Positions 11,601-24,100 of a DNA stretch of 64,000 nucleotides are shown one piece after another. Numbering within the stretch: the first letter of the stretch is position 1; each line of letters opens with the position of its first letter. The notes beneath the pieces were generated by a model. The model had not been told where the DNA came from, made no database searches, and saw only the letters and a list, made by a program, of their open reading frames with translations. A program made the translations under genes and the position numbers. The DNA comes from Hirundichthys speculiger (Eukaryota; Chordata; Actinopteri; Beloniformes; Exocoetidae), in the NCBI GenBank assembly GCA_018398805.1, contig JAGFBZ010000739.1, forward strand, positions 614,001 through 678,000, read 5' to 3'.

Positions 11601-12198
11601 TAACCTTTCTGTCGTGTTCGGGTCAAATCTGACCGATTTCCTACTTTCATCAATCATAAATATTGTGTTTTACCTTTGATTGTCTCAGGGCCTTATGATA
11701 TCCTCAACACTAGGCATTTGAACATATATAATTGCTGATCACCACTTTCTCTGAATTTTGAGTAGTTTATTCAACTTTGTAACACCTGTGGTGTTCCCGG
11801 TCAAAAATGACCGCCATAGGAAATTAATGGGTGACCCTAGATTGTGTTCATTCATCAGATAGTACACAACCACAAATACACTACCACACACACAACACAC
11901 ACCACCCATATGAACCCTTTCAGACTGAACAAATAGGTGTCTCCTCTTCCCACCTCATTCCTGTGCTTATGTGCCCATCCCCCCACATGAACCGCACTTT
12001 CCAAACTAAATGTATAACACTAACACTTGTTCCACATTTCAAAGTCAACAGTTATGTGTTTGTTATGGGAACCATCCTGTTCCCAGGCTTATGTGCCCAT
12101 ACCCCCACATGAACCGCACTTTCCGATACAAAATGTATCATATCTTCTCAGAGACCCCCTATATATAGTTTTTTTGTGTGCATTGCCCTCGTTTTACT

Positions 12199-12660
12199 AT
12201 GAACACATTGACTAGATGCCCCATCAGAAGATTTCTTGTCAGAGAAGCTCTGGACCTTTTATTTCAACCTGATGAACAGGGGATTGAAGTTCAACCAGAA
12301 ATAGAGGAGGATGTCTCAGAAATAGAAGACAACATTGATCCTGATTTTGATCCAGACCATTGTGAGACTGACCAGTCAACAGATGGTGAGGAAGAGACTC
12401 CAGAGGAAGACACACCTGAGGAAGAGGCACCTGTGACATACCTGTCCAAGGATGGCAATTTGCTCTGGTATTCATCCACACAGGAAAGAGGAGGCAGAGC
12501 AAGAGTAGAAAATATTGTTAGGATACCACTCCTGTGTGTGAAGACACAATGCCCCCCCCCCCCACACACACACACACACACACACACAAATGATAGGCTC
12601 ATGCTGATGTTTTGTGAGTTGATTTTTGTTTCTTTTCTTTTTTCTTTTTTTTTACAATAA
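12199..12660 (+). pseudogene. piggyBac transposase N-terminal remnant
   Basis: The first in-frame ATG after the preceding stop that fits the family is at 12199. The protein begins MNTLTRCPIRRFLVREALDL and has a highly acidic middle (EIEEDVSEIEDNIDPDFDPD, then GEEETPEEDTPEEEAP). It then has YLSKDGNLLWYSS and RGGRARVENIVR, which resemble the segment before the catalytic domain in vertebrate piggyBac-derived proteins. After about residue 120 the frame runs into a C run and (CA)n and then unrelated low-complexity sequence, with no DDD catalytic core. This is a deletion remnant. Confidence 0.75.
12552..12588 (+). repeat. poly-C followed by (CA)n microsatellite
   Basis: About twelve C followed by some thirteen CA units, inside the piggyBac element at the position where its coding sequence is lost. 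Confidence 0.95.
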
Positions 12661-12841
12661 ATGATAATTTTGGAATACAATTTACTATTTCTGTGTCTTT
12701 CTCTGTCTATTTAATGTATATTCACTGCAGTTATTCATGTAAACCACTAGTTTGAGACATTGTTTACATCTTAAAAAGGAGTTAAATAAAATTTGGTGAT
12801 GATCAGTTGTTTTCTGTTAATGTAGGAGCAGTTAAAACAGG

Positions 12842-12859
12842 CCGGTCAAATTTGACCGG
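12842..12859. repeat. 18-bp perfect palindrome in the piggyBac right end
   Basis: CCGGTCAAATTTGACCGG equals its own reverse complement. Weaker versions of the same word occur near the left end (gtcaaatctgac at 11632 and cggtcaaaaatgaccg at 11799). Subterminal position and repetition suggest transposase binding sites, by analogy only. Confidence 0.9.
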
Positions 12860-13844
12860 GAACACTAAAGTAAGGGGGGAGAAACGAACACGACACAAAG
12901 GTTAAAGGTTGCAAGTAACATGCATTGCGTTAAAACTGCAGTGGATATGGAAGTAATCCAAAATATTAATGGACCGAAAGTAGAAGGTGCAGCTTATGTT
13001 TTTTTATTTTATTTCTTTTCTTTTTTTGTCCAGTTCATTTGGTTCAGACACAAAGAAACAAAGACTGATTTGGTCCTGCAGGAAGTTACCACAGAGAAGG
13101 ACAGAGCTGTTATTCATTTATGTAATCTGCAGTACTTGTAAGCAGGTGACGTGTCCAGTTCGCCCACTACTGTGGATGTGTGCCCACTGCTGTGACTCTG
13201 GCAGGACACATGTGCCACGTTGAGTTATACATTTATGTGACAAACTCTTAACCTCTTTAGACTCATCTCCAAACATTACAGGAGAGCACCCAGGGAGGTC
13301 GGTCACATATAGCATCACCACGTTTAGTCCCCATGTTAATGTTGAATGGTATATCTCTGATGTGGATGGGCTTATTTTCCTGTTCAGAACATCCTCACAG
13401 TTCTTTATCTTCTAGATGTGGTTGAACTGCTGAGTCTTTGCCTCGAGAGCCGCGCGGCCGTGTGGCTGTTTATCTCCCCCGTGTAACGGTCACCGCAATA
13501 CTCGCTACGCTGAAATGCTGGGCCTCTCCAAAAGGCAGTTTTTCTTCTTCTGAAGCTATTCTCCAGTGGGTTCACTGCAGTGCTCGCGGGCAACTTCTAA
13601 TAAGCTTCGGCTGACGGACAGCCTTCCTGAAGGATATTTTGGTAAACTTGGGAATTAAATTCCTTCTAAATGGTGGCAAATGGTCCGGGGGCCCCGAGGC
13701 AGTGAAACAAGCCCAAATTATGATGTTCCGTCTTTGGGGGAAACATTGTTATAGAATGTGGGGTTTTAATTATCTCCTATGATCTCACAATGGCTATACA
13801 TTGTTGTGGATTTATTTTTATCATTTCTGTTTCAGCCTCTAAAT

Positions 13845-14491
13845 TAGAGCTGAGCAATTTTATCAATTCTGCGCTATATATTGATATTTTATTTCCCCAG
13901 AGTATCGATTTTTTTATCCGCAGGTATCGATATTCTAAGTTCCTTTCAAAACCCCAATGTCTTGCAGGGGTGCGCTTCCTGCATTTTGCAAGAAGAGCCA
14001 TTGAGTCTGCCAGTACTCTGCTGAGATGGGTGCAATTTTAAGATGGCTTAAATGTTGCTCCAATGGACTTGAATTATTGGCTGCCATGGTTTGTTTTAAC
14101 TGAACCTGGTGGCTAGAATGCTAGTAGCTACCTCATATGTTCAGTATCAAGCCAAAAAAGCTCCATTGTGACCTTACCTTCAAAAGCTTGCAAGCAACAA
14201 TTTGCACTGTTTAAATAAATGAAACTATTTTTCTCAACAAATCTTTTATTCATTTTGTCCAGCATTTGTAAGCTGCCTGTCAGCCATATAATGTGTAAGT
14301 GATGCTTTCAGTTCAATTAATTCAAACAAAATCATTGGAACACTCACAAGATGTCACCGAAACTACTTTGTCCCTTTAAAATCTTTCAGAAAATGGTGTA
14401 AATGTATCTTAAGATGAATATCGATATATATCGTATCGTGAACCTAATACCGTGTATCGTATCGCAAGATTAGTGTATCGCTACAGCCCTA
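13845..14491 (-). mobile_element. hAT-like 'family A' element, full copy with 8-bp target duplication
   Basis: On the plus strand the copy starts tagagctgagcaattttatc and ends gtgtatcgctacagcccta; inverted, the two ends are tagagctgagc and tagggctgtagc, an imperfect terminal repeat. The flanks are ctctaaat (13837-13844) and ctctaaag (14492-14499), an 8-bp duplication with one mismatch, as left by hAT transposases. It is in reverse orientation to copy 1 at 11281 and has no coding capacity. It includes about 200 bp (14000-14180) that is also in the copy at 30207 but not in the one at 42108. Confidence 0.75.
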
Positions 14492-14499
14492 CTCTAAAG

Positions 14500-17204
14500 G
14501 ACTAAGGATTCTGAGTAAGACCAACAATAAACCTTCAATAACAAGACTTAGCAACAACTGGAATACAATGAATTTATTCCTCAGTTTGCATGTAAAAGGG
14601 GTCAGATCTACACCTCAGCAGGCGAAGCAAGAAATGACAGTGAGACATCTGGAGACAAACGCTTTTATAAAGTGTCTGAAGTCAAACGACTTTAAGAGAA
14701 CGTTCGCGGCGCTATGATGGAGACAGAGTATAGCTTTAGGTCATGCTGGAACACATTATTAGAGAATATGGAAAACGCCACAGTTTCTAAGCATAATATC
14801 ACAGCAACCATACACACAAATACAACAGGTCCTTGATGGTCTCGGACCTAAAGGTCTCTTTTATCATACCATACTTATCATTTGTCTAGTTATGTAGTAA
14901 TAGTTGTTCCAGGCTCCTGCTCCAGAGAGACGAAACATCTTTCACAGCAGCTCAAAGGGCTTGTCTGTAAACAACAATTAAAAATGAGTTTTTTTTCTTA
15001 TCACGTTGTAACTCTTCCTCTCCTGGTTAGTCCTCCGGGTACTTTCAAATTGACTAACTTTATTATCTTTTATCCTTGGAGTCAATTTGACCCCAGCCAT
15101 TTATGATTTATAATTAAAACTGCTACACAAGTTTGTGTCAGGTACTCTGTCTGTTGGCTACCTCAGTAGCCCTTTAATTATATCAGTTATTATTTTATTA
15201 TTTAATTATCTCCCCAAGTGCACAGCAGGAGAAATATCAAAGTTCTCACAAAAATGAAGTTTTCTTTTCATCTATTCAATAAATGAAGAGTCAATTATGA
15301 GAGTTTCTATTCTAATGTTGGTCACCTGTGCCCTTTTGTGCTATAAAAACACGAGTATTCAACTTTTGCCTCTTCAGTCATGTTTTTTTTTCTTCTTGTA
15401 GCATTTTTGATTGCCCAGATGCTCTGTGGCCTGCTTGGTAGTATACCATGGACACCTAACCTGTTCAATGACTGATGGGTCGATTAATAAACTGACATCT
15501 TCAAGCCATTAGCTTTACCTTTCATGTTATTTACCTAACTGATGATTCTGCAGAAATACTACCATTCATAGACTCCAAATACATGACAAAGAGCAGCCAC
15601 ATTTCAAAACTGTCTCCGTTTATAGGCAGCTTGTGTGGACTGATGGATCACAAAGACTTTGAGGTTACTTTTTTTTTTCTCCTTTTCCAGCCTTAAGCGG
15701 AAGAAGTGCAATTTGATCCTGCAGCAGATGTAGATATTTTTTTGTGCATATGTGAAATTGAGAGTGAGCGTATCCTTAACCAGCCCTCTCGACAGTCTTA
15801 TCTAACTTATCTATACTTTATTGGGACTGGAGACTGATCTGTCAGAGGACTCAAATCATTGACAGTGAAGAAACGAAAAGACAGATAAAGACAGAGGACG
15901 GCGATGGATGTGGTGGGGGTTGTTTGATGATGCATTCGGGTGTTTGCGTAGCGTGGTCTGGTGTATGTAAATGAGTGCATGGGGGTTGTGTGGATAATGT
16001 TGGATGTAACCGGCCCAGTTCACATCAGAGCTGAAGCAGTGATGATGACCTCCAAAACTTGTTCACAACCAACTTGTCATGCGGTCCTCCTGCCTCTTTG
16101 GCACCTCCCACTGTCTCTTTTCCCTCCTACAGTTGTTGCTTGCCTTGCGCTCCCTCTCCTCCACAGCTGAGACCCACCTCAAATCTACCACAACCTTCAT
16201 AAACCAGGTTCATCCATCTACTCGGCGCCAGTCCGATACAGCTCTCTTTGTGTGGTATTAAGTCTGGAACTGTGCCAAACTTTTTGTGACCATACTTACG
16301 CAACTCTCTTCTCCAGTACTGCTTCCTTCCTCCTGCCCATCCCGGATATTGACTGTGAAACTTGCTTCTGGTCGATGTCACCTGCCTCTGGAACCTATTC
16401 TTGAATAAAAACTTTTTTGCTTGAAGTCGAACTTAAGAGTCTTTATCCTCTGAGCCATGACCCAACTGGTGACTGCAACGGGTACTTCATTCTGAATCAC
16501 AATTGGTACTGGTGTGTTGGGTCAGAGTCATGCAGCAGACCTCCACCAGTGGACTGGGTTTCCTCTCCAGCCCATCAGGAACCATCCAACTCCATCAGAG
16601 CCCACATGGATAAAAGTATAGTGCAGGTGATGATGGGCTACCACTCCCAAGGCCAGAACCAAGGGAGGGAACCAACCAGCAGGACCGGAACATAACAGGA
16701 GCACTGAGGATAGGGCACCCTCACAGCTGCCCCAGGACCCCCCAGCTACGGGGGGGGGGGTCACATCTCATGGGGATAGCAGCAACTAAACCCACCACAA
16801 CAAACTGCTTCCTGTTGTACCAGCGCCACTAGTCCCTGGGACAACCCATCTCACCATAGCCCACCAGGAGCCTAGCCCCCACATACAGCGGGGAGCTCGG
16901 CATTTAGGGGCTCATTAATTAGTCTCGAGGTGTGAAAACCATTGACTATTGAGGTAATTAATATACAGGTTCACTTACCTTTTCCTCCAGCACTCTGAAT
17001 GTTTAATCAGTGTGCTCAATAAGGACAAGGGTTCATGTGTTATCAGCAGAAGTACATTGTGTTGGTGCACCTCTAGTAATAACACTTTGCAATGCTGAGT
17101 AGCACCTGTGAGAGCATAGATCTTTGCTACGCGACTGGTGTAAGACAGCAGAACAGCTTTGTGTGTGTGTGACATCATTTAAAAAGGCTATAATAAATGA
17201 ATAC
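14500..17204. other. intron of the brinp3-like gene, little recognised
   Basis: Mostly A+T-rich. From about 16080 to 16440 there is pyrimidine-rich sequence ending gaataaaaactttttt-gctt, which resembles the 3' part of a retroelement LTR, but I could not define its ends. A run of ten G stands at 16750. No exon-like or conserved coding pattern was seen before the exon at 17205. Confidence 0.4.
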
Positions 17205-17547
17205 CTCAAGTCTGCGGTCTGCTCTCTGAAGAAGGTAGCCCAGCTCCAAATCCTGGAGGTCCATCTCGAACCCAAGGTAGTTCTCAGTCGAGTCCGCCAC
17301 CATGGGCTTGCAGGCCCCCTGCGTCAAGACGAAGCCCGGGTTGCAGCTCCCGCAGCGGGTGTGGTTGTCCGGTGCACACGCCGCACAGGCTGAACCTTCC
17401 CCAACAGAGCAGGGTGGCGGCAGCTGACAGGGGCTGTGCTCGTACCGGCAGCTGCAGCTGTGGAGCTCCTCCGAGAACGTTCCAAGCTGGTTGTTCTCTG
17501 AGCAATACAGCAGAGACTGGAAATGACCAAGCCAATGGGACTTAGGC
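17205..17547 (-). CDS. brinp3: brinp3-like coding exon, second cysteine-rich block
   Basis: The acceptor cttgtcacag|GCC completes an Arg codon; the exon then reads PKSHWLGHFQSLLYCSENN, LGTFSEELHSCSCRYEHSPC, PPPCSVGEGSACAACAPDN, RCGSCNPGFVLTQGACKP and ENYLGFEMDLQDLELGYLL, ending RRLE at GAG|gtattc in phase 0. Ten cysteines form an EGF-like or granulin-like block characteristic of BRINPs. The 343 bp = 1 + 114 codons. NHT in the cysteine block is a possible N-glycosylation site. SENNQLGTFSEELHSC resembles BRINP3. A small difference from mammals is GYLLQRADRR where the family usually has KYLLQK. Confidence 0.92.
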
Positions 17548-20010
17548 CTGTGACAAGGAATGAAGAGAAACAGAGGGGGATGGAGAAACAAAGGTTAGAA
17601 GGAGAAGTTGCTGAATATGATTTTGGGATGAGTTGGAAGGTTTGAACGTCTGGTTAGCGTTAAATATTCCAATTTTAGGTTTAGGTCATTGCCACTCCTG
17701 TAAAATTAGCCTAAAACGCCTATCCAAGGCATACCCAAAGTAAATTGAAAGCTGTTCTTGAACCGTTTGTAGCACATGGATGGTTTTGGTCTCTTTTGAA
17801 AGGTAACACTCTGACGTTTTTCCCCCAACTGTCAGAATCACTGTAAGTGCTACTAGCATTGAGTAATCTAAGTTTGAACACACTGAATTAAAAGTTTTTT
17901 ATTTCCGCCTGAATTTTATTTTGTAAACAGATGTCTGCAGATGAGTACAGCTGTGACTTATTAGCTCGAAAACACAATGGGACCACAGCATGAAGCCTTA
18001 CCTAGTGCAAGTTCAAATTTGATAACAATACCACAAAAAAAGAGTATTTTACACATGTTTTTGGAAGAGTATGTCTAGGCGTTTCCAAAAATGTCCATTT
18101 GGAGACTCCAAAATGGCACTTGGTCACATATCTGGGATAAAAGTCATAAATACCTTTTACAACACAGCAAACATAGCAAACTATTCACATTTTTACACAC
18201 ATTCACAATTATAACCAATTACAGGTTATTTGCAGCATTTTTTATATAAACAAGCCACACTGCAATTGATGCACGTTTGATGCACGCAAGTAATTTGCAT
18301 TACGCGGGTACTACCTGGTTGTGGATTTGTCTCCACCCCCTTAAGCGACACATCGCTGTGTTCAGATTTTCATTGGCTATACAATGCGCCAGTCATCAGC
18401 ACGGTTGGTTCCAACTGGCTCAGTTTTTACACGACACAATGGGGGCATGGACTTCCTTTCAACGCTGAACCTCATTGGCTATTGTAGGCTGTGGACAGGA
18501 CAAGGAAGCTGCTACATGGCCGTATGAGGCGTCAATCTAAAGGTCAGCTTCCACGGGTAAAACCAAAGAATCGATTATGAAACACGCAAACGGCGAGTTA
18601 CAGCAAACAATACCTGGACGTTTTGGAACATCGACCGGCTAATTTCAAATGATGTAGCGACTGTTTGTGAATATTTACTGGTATAATAATGCATTTTGGA
18701 CTAAATACTTTCTAGATTTGAGTCGACTGGACCTTTGTGAATGTAACCAGACCATTTTTGTGGGAATATTTTTGATTGGACGACTTCTATAAGGCTTCAT
18801 TGGTAAGTTGTGTCAATTTTGTAACTGTTTATTTACAGCCGTTGATTGTACCTGCTGTCATGATTATACCCTTAAATGGTTTGCATTGATTGAATCACAA
18901 GAATCTTAGCTTTCCAAAGATATGTCGCATGACGTAACATATGAGCTGTGTAAATGACCTAGTTTTGTAACTTACGGACTGACGGCCGTCAGAGTGGCAA
19001 CAGGTTAGGTCCTTACATGAGTGTTTTATTAAACACAACCATTATTTGCATATGTAGCATGCTCCCATTTACCTTAATTTTCTTTTTTTTATTTTAATAA
19101 CTTCCATTAATCTCAAACAGCTAAAAGTTCTTGCTCACCAACTAACTTCACTGCTGTCTGTCTGAGATTCCTGCGGAGATTTCATGGATCTGCCTTCCTA
19201 CTGCGCTCGATTAGTGTATGAGATGCTTGCAAAGAACGAGCACAAACAGAAAAGAAAGTGAAAGAGACAGAGGAGACAGAAGAAGTTGCCTTTGATCAGT
19301 TGGCGACATGAATATTAGAAGTGCTCTGCAGCCGTAGGGTAACTTCCTCTCAGACGTGCACATGATTCTCCCATGTGAACTGGAGTTTGATTCCCCTCTG
19401 TTGTAATTTTTCTAAGATGATCCCTTCATGCCTCGCTTTGCTCTCTGAACACAGGAAATGCTCGGTGTCTTCCTTTTCGGAAAAGTGCCTCTTTGATGGC
19501 AGCGTATTGAGGTAAACTTTATGCTAATCGGAAAAAAATGTTTGCTGGATTACATTTGGTGCATCTCCCGTTTGCATGTTACTGCGTTGGCAGTGGGAAG
19601 CGAGCCTTATCTCAGAAAATTACTGATTTGAATTTCAAATAAAAGCCCATAATGGAAAAAGTGATGGTGGTAAATGAACTGAACGTGCTCCTCTTCTCTA
19701 TCACCTGGCTACCTGCAGATAAAGCATTTCACCTCCAGCAGTTTCAGCAGAGAAAAGCTGTTGCCATGACAGGAGCTGTTAATTCCCTGGTATGATTGTG
19801 CTGAACCACCACCCCACCCCTTCCAGGGCGATTATTTTAAACCAGTGTATTTTCCTCTGTTTTGAACATTAGGGAGCAGGAGAATGAATGAGAAAAAATA
19901 ACATTAACTAATATCAGACAAATATCATGTGTTCTATGTAAAAATCCTGAAAACTTACACGGATTTTAGATTTGATCAGATGTACTTGGGGGGAATTCAA
20001 AAATCTCATC
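17548..20010. other. intron of the brinp3-like gene, no assigned feature
   Basis: Unique-looking A+T-rich sequence. I saw no coding segment, terminal repeat or tandem array here. Confidence 0.4.
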
Positions 20011-20013
20011 AGC

Positions 20014-20640
20014 TCATAAATAACCCAAATATATATATGTATTTAAAAAAAAAGCACAGTGAACAACCTGTGTAAATCCAGTCAGGTGGGAAGATACAGT
20101 GACATGATTAAAGTAATTTGATATCATCATAAGTGCATCTGGGTGTTTGGTCTGCAACACGTTCATGTAGTCTGTCACATTGGACTGGGTGGGATGTAAA
20201 TAACTATTGTTATTAAAAGACTGAATTATCTTGGTAGATAGTTTGGTCTCAATCCAGCTGCCAATAATTTCAACATCTGGACAACACATCTGCTCCTTCA
20301 CAGTTCCATGTGCAGGATTCCTGCAAAACATGACATCTGGTTCACTAATAAAGCCAGTCCTCCCCCTTTCTTCTAGACACCAGCTTTATCATCTCTATCT
20401 GAGCGTATGAGGGTGAATCCAGGTAGATCCATGATGGAGTCTGAGATGTTTGGATTCAACCAGGTTTCAGTAAAACACATAAGGCTACACTAACGGTCCA
20501 CTTTCTGACTCTTCACCAGTATCTCCAGTTCATCACTCTTGTTGGTCAGGGAGTTGACATTTCCCATGATGACTGATGGCAGATAGGGCTTGTATCTCCA
20601 TTTACTGGCCTTCACCTTTGCAACAACACATCAACCATGG
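20014..20640 (-). mobile_element. LINE fragment, endonuclease (APE) domain
   Basis: Minus-strand reading gives GNVNSLTNKSDELEILVKSQ, then CSLMCFTETWLNPNISDSIM, DLPGFTLIRSDRD, GGGLALLVNEPD, and further HPDALMMISNYFNHVTVSSH. These are the start and middle of an apurinic-like endonuclease domain of a fish non-LTR element (conserved ETWL with the catalytic Glu, and GDFNH, here SNYFNH). The Asp of GDFNH is lost and at least two frame breaks occur. No RT domain follows, so only this part was retained. It is probably a CR1/L2/Rex1-like clade, not resolved. Confidence 0.65.
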
Positions 20641-21048
20641 AAACTCTTAATCTCAGCTGGAACATGATGATATACTCCAGATTTGCTCAGTTTAATGAAA
20701 TAAACTCTTCTCTCCACAGTAATATCCATCAATAGATGATTAAAAAACTGACAAAAACACCAAAAACAGTGCAAAAAAAATTGACAAGCTGCCAGCTTCA
20801 GCCAGCTCACTCTGGAAAGGAATGTTTGTCCGTGTGATTTTATGAATATTGCAGATTTAATATTCTTTGCATCATGTAATATGTGTAGTAAGTTTTGACA
20901 AAATTACTACACGTCATTACTGCAGCATTCTCTCTTCTCTACCTGCTGCCACCTGTCCTGTCCAGCTTTTGGATTGAATCTGGTGGTATATGTTCTCCTG
21001 CCTGTATTTTCTAGTGTTTTGCCAGTTCAGAAGCCACTATCTTTTTTT

Positions 21049-21104
21049 GTTGTTGTTGTTGTTGTTGTTCTTGTTCTTCTTCTTCTTATTCTTCTTCTTC
21101 TTTT
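21049..21104 (+). repeat. (TTG)n/(TTC)n trinucleotide tract
   Basis: About seven TTG units merge into TTC-rich units with one TTA interruption. The polypyrimidine half could form a triplex; there is no evidence of function. Confidence 0.9.
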
Positions 21105-24100
21105 CATTATTATCTTAGTGAGTCCATGGCAGTTTTGTGTCATCTCTTTGGCCATTTTCAGCACAGTATGCAGTATATGGTGCATACTGAATCTAGTGGT
21201 CAATGTTGGCAAATAGTATGACATCTTATTGCCTTATTATGGGATTCAGTTTGTTTTAGTTGAGTCTGTATAAACCTGCTGAAAACTAGTCTTCTTTACT
21301 GTAGTTAGTAGCTCTAAAAAATAACCACAAGCTACCAGTTACAAGAATTAAATTAATTGACATTCATTGATTAGATTCCCATCCAGTCATAATGAACATA
21401 AATCCTAATGAATATGACTACGAAAAGCTGAAAGACTTTGCCTCTGATCCAAACTTACTTTTGGACACATAAGTGTGTTAACACTGATAATTCTGCATAT
21501 ACCCAAGTACATTTTAGGTTAAAAAGAGGACGACGGTCTGGCACATCAATGATACAGCACAGTTAATCTTTCATATCAGAGGAGAGATGAGGCAAATAAG
21601 AAATACTGTGCTCATTTTGTTTGGAATTTAAGCAACATGGCAGTAACTCAGGTAAAGAAGCCTAAGAAGAAGAAAAAGAGTACAACGACACTTAACTCAG
21701 TGATGACAGCACTCATTCAAACACTACAAGCATCCAGCGTACATGGTGCGCACGGAAGTATGCCATATGTTACATGGCTAATGCATCACTTTGAATGTTC
21801 TGCCATCAGAAATCATGTCTACCTTTTTCTTTTTGAAGATTGTGTGGTATATTCTGTACAAAACAATACAAATAAAGAAATTAAACACATTCTCTGACAG
21901 CCCTGACAAAAAAATGTGAAGCAATATGCTACGTGCGGAGCAACTCAATGCGTTAAAACTGGGTGGAGTCAGTCTTTCTGGTCCTGATGAGTCCTGCTCC
22001 AGGCAGTCAAGACGATCACCTCTGCAACAGCTTTTTTCCTGAACCTAACTTAACTGCTGACTGAAATTCATAAAAAAAAAAAAAAAATTGCTCTGAAATA
22101 CGGATCCACGGAGAGTGATTTTCATGCCGGAATTAAACAAGAGCCTCTTGGGTTTAAACGGTTGCATCTGATGTGCGCCGCCCCGGTCCTCTGCTCCCCT
22201 GGCGATTCTTTTCTGATCCACGCTCTTCTTGATGTGAGTGATCCATCATCGAGACGACGCTGATCAAACAGATTTCAATGGAAATCATGCTGGTCCACCA
22301 GCGAACAATGTGTTTTCACTCAGCCAGTAACCTTGATAAAGCTAGAGAAAAAATGTTATTTTTTTTACCACAACCCGTGCATTAAATGTACTTCACTCTT
22401 TCCATGCAGTAAATTGTTCTAGTTAAAGACAAAACCCCTTCTATAAAGCGTTACTAAAAAGTTTACCAAAGCAGGCAAGCAAAACCAATCAATATGAGGA
22501 TAGAAGGACCAGAGTAAATGAGCTGCAATAATAACGTTTTCTGAAACGCGGTGGTCGTCGACCAAAAGTGATAAAGAAAATTAACTGTAGAAGAATCATA
22601 AAGAAAGAGAGAGAAAGGAAAAATAAAGTATTCCAATTTTTGAGTCAAATCTTAATTGCATGTGACAAGTCCTCCACCAAAGACGACAGGACCGCTTCAG
22701 TAAAGCTTTGCTAATGCTTGGCATAAGTGAGAAAATTGGGCACCTTTTTAAAAAAAAAAGGAGAATCATATCAACGAGAGGCCATTTCTAAGCAGTCTAC
22801 AGGGGAAGTAAAACCATCATTTGGATGACAATGTGCATCATTAAATCTAATGGCCAAAAGTTTGTGCAAAAACTGTCTTATCATTATCTGCCTAACTAAA
22901 GGCAAGCTGTCCGCCGTTCCGACTGCCTTACGCGTTTATAATTGCCAGTGCCGTGGAGAGCTAGCCCTCAGGACACAAAATCAATCACATGTCTCCCATC
23001 CATCTCGAGTGTTCAGGACTGGATTGTAAGGAAAGAATGTCTGTTTGTCTCCCAGGTAACCTGACAAATATCCCACTCCAATAGAGGTTTCAGTGTAAAG
23101 AGGGAATTGAGGGGGACGTATCGGGGTTGATGCGGCTGTAACGATGCAGATAAACGCTGTTTGGATAGTGATGAAGTGTTTTGGCAGGAAATAACGGCGT
23201 AGGATGCCGATTAATGCGAGTGTTGGCGATGTGGTGCCAAAATGAAGAACAACCAAGGGAAGGGAACACTGAGGCGGAGAGAAGAGAGCAACGCTGGACA
23301 ACAAGAGGACCGTATGGATTAATGTGACGGTTGATCCATGTGGCGTTGCCGCTGCCATTACCGTTGTTGCTGAGTCGAACAAAAGCCGCTGTGACTGACG
23401 GCGATGGCAGTTCTTCAGCACACAATGCAGTTTCACTGACGAGTGACTGTTCTCTGACATGCAATTAATGTTCATCTTCACTAAGCAACAAAGACCAGCG
23501 GTGTTTAATGTTGACGTGGTCAAAGAAGACAAGGGGAGTTGTAGTGGCTTAGTCGTTTGTTTCCAAAAACTTTAATGATACTGAAAGATTCGAACACTGC
23601 TCATACGAGCAATAATGAAACGATCCAATGATGAATCCATTTATGATAATTGGACATTTGCAGGAGCAGAAACATATGTGAACCCGCTGGAGTTAACTGG
23701 TTTTCTGCATAAATTTACCATAAAATGTTCTTGAACACACAAGCAAGTATACTTCCTCATGACTTTACTGAACACATCCTTTAAACACAATATAATTGGG
23801 CTCAGTAATTAGCACACCTGCAGTGCAACTAATGAGTCTGGAGTTTGGAGGTGTAGTTTCGAGCCGCTTGATTAATAAAACATCCCTGAACATTTTAGAG
23901 TTTACTCTTCATAAGAAGCATCTGTTGATGTGAACCGTGCCTTGTACAGAGGAGATCTCTGAAGACATGATCAAGAGAAACTGATCGTACATCAGGCATA
24001 AAGCTGGGAAGAGATAAAAGGAATCATCAGTCCACAGTTAGACGAAACATCGATAATTAAAGATGGTTCAATCATGGCTACTCGCCTCAGAAGTGGATGT

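Larger units (their letters stand above)
11604..12901 (+). mobile_element. piggyBac-type element, internally deleted, flanked by TTAA
   Basis: Both ends carry near-identical inverted repeats: cctttctgtcgtgttcg at 11604 and, inverted, cctttgtgtcgtgttcg ending at 12901. Each is bordered by TTAA (11600-11603 and 12902-12905), the target site duplicated by piggyBac transposases. Subterminal palindromes of the form ggtca..tgacc occur at about 11631, 11799 and 12842. The only coding part left is the acidic N-terminus of a PGBD-like transposase (12199-12560); the DDE core is gone. At 1298 bp it is non-autonomous. It lies immediately after the family A fragment. Confidence 0.85.

Noticed and set aside
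16080..16440. LTR
   Set aside because: Only the 3' part looks LTR-like; no start, no inverted ends and no target duplication could be defined.
22981..23532. 183-codon open frame on the minus strand
   Set aside because: No recognised motif, an overlapping frame is open as well, and composition looks like non-coding sequence; listed only as part of the intron.
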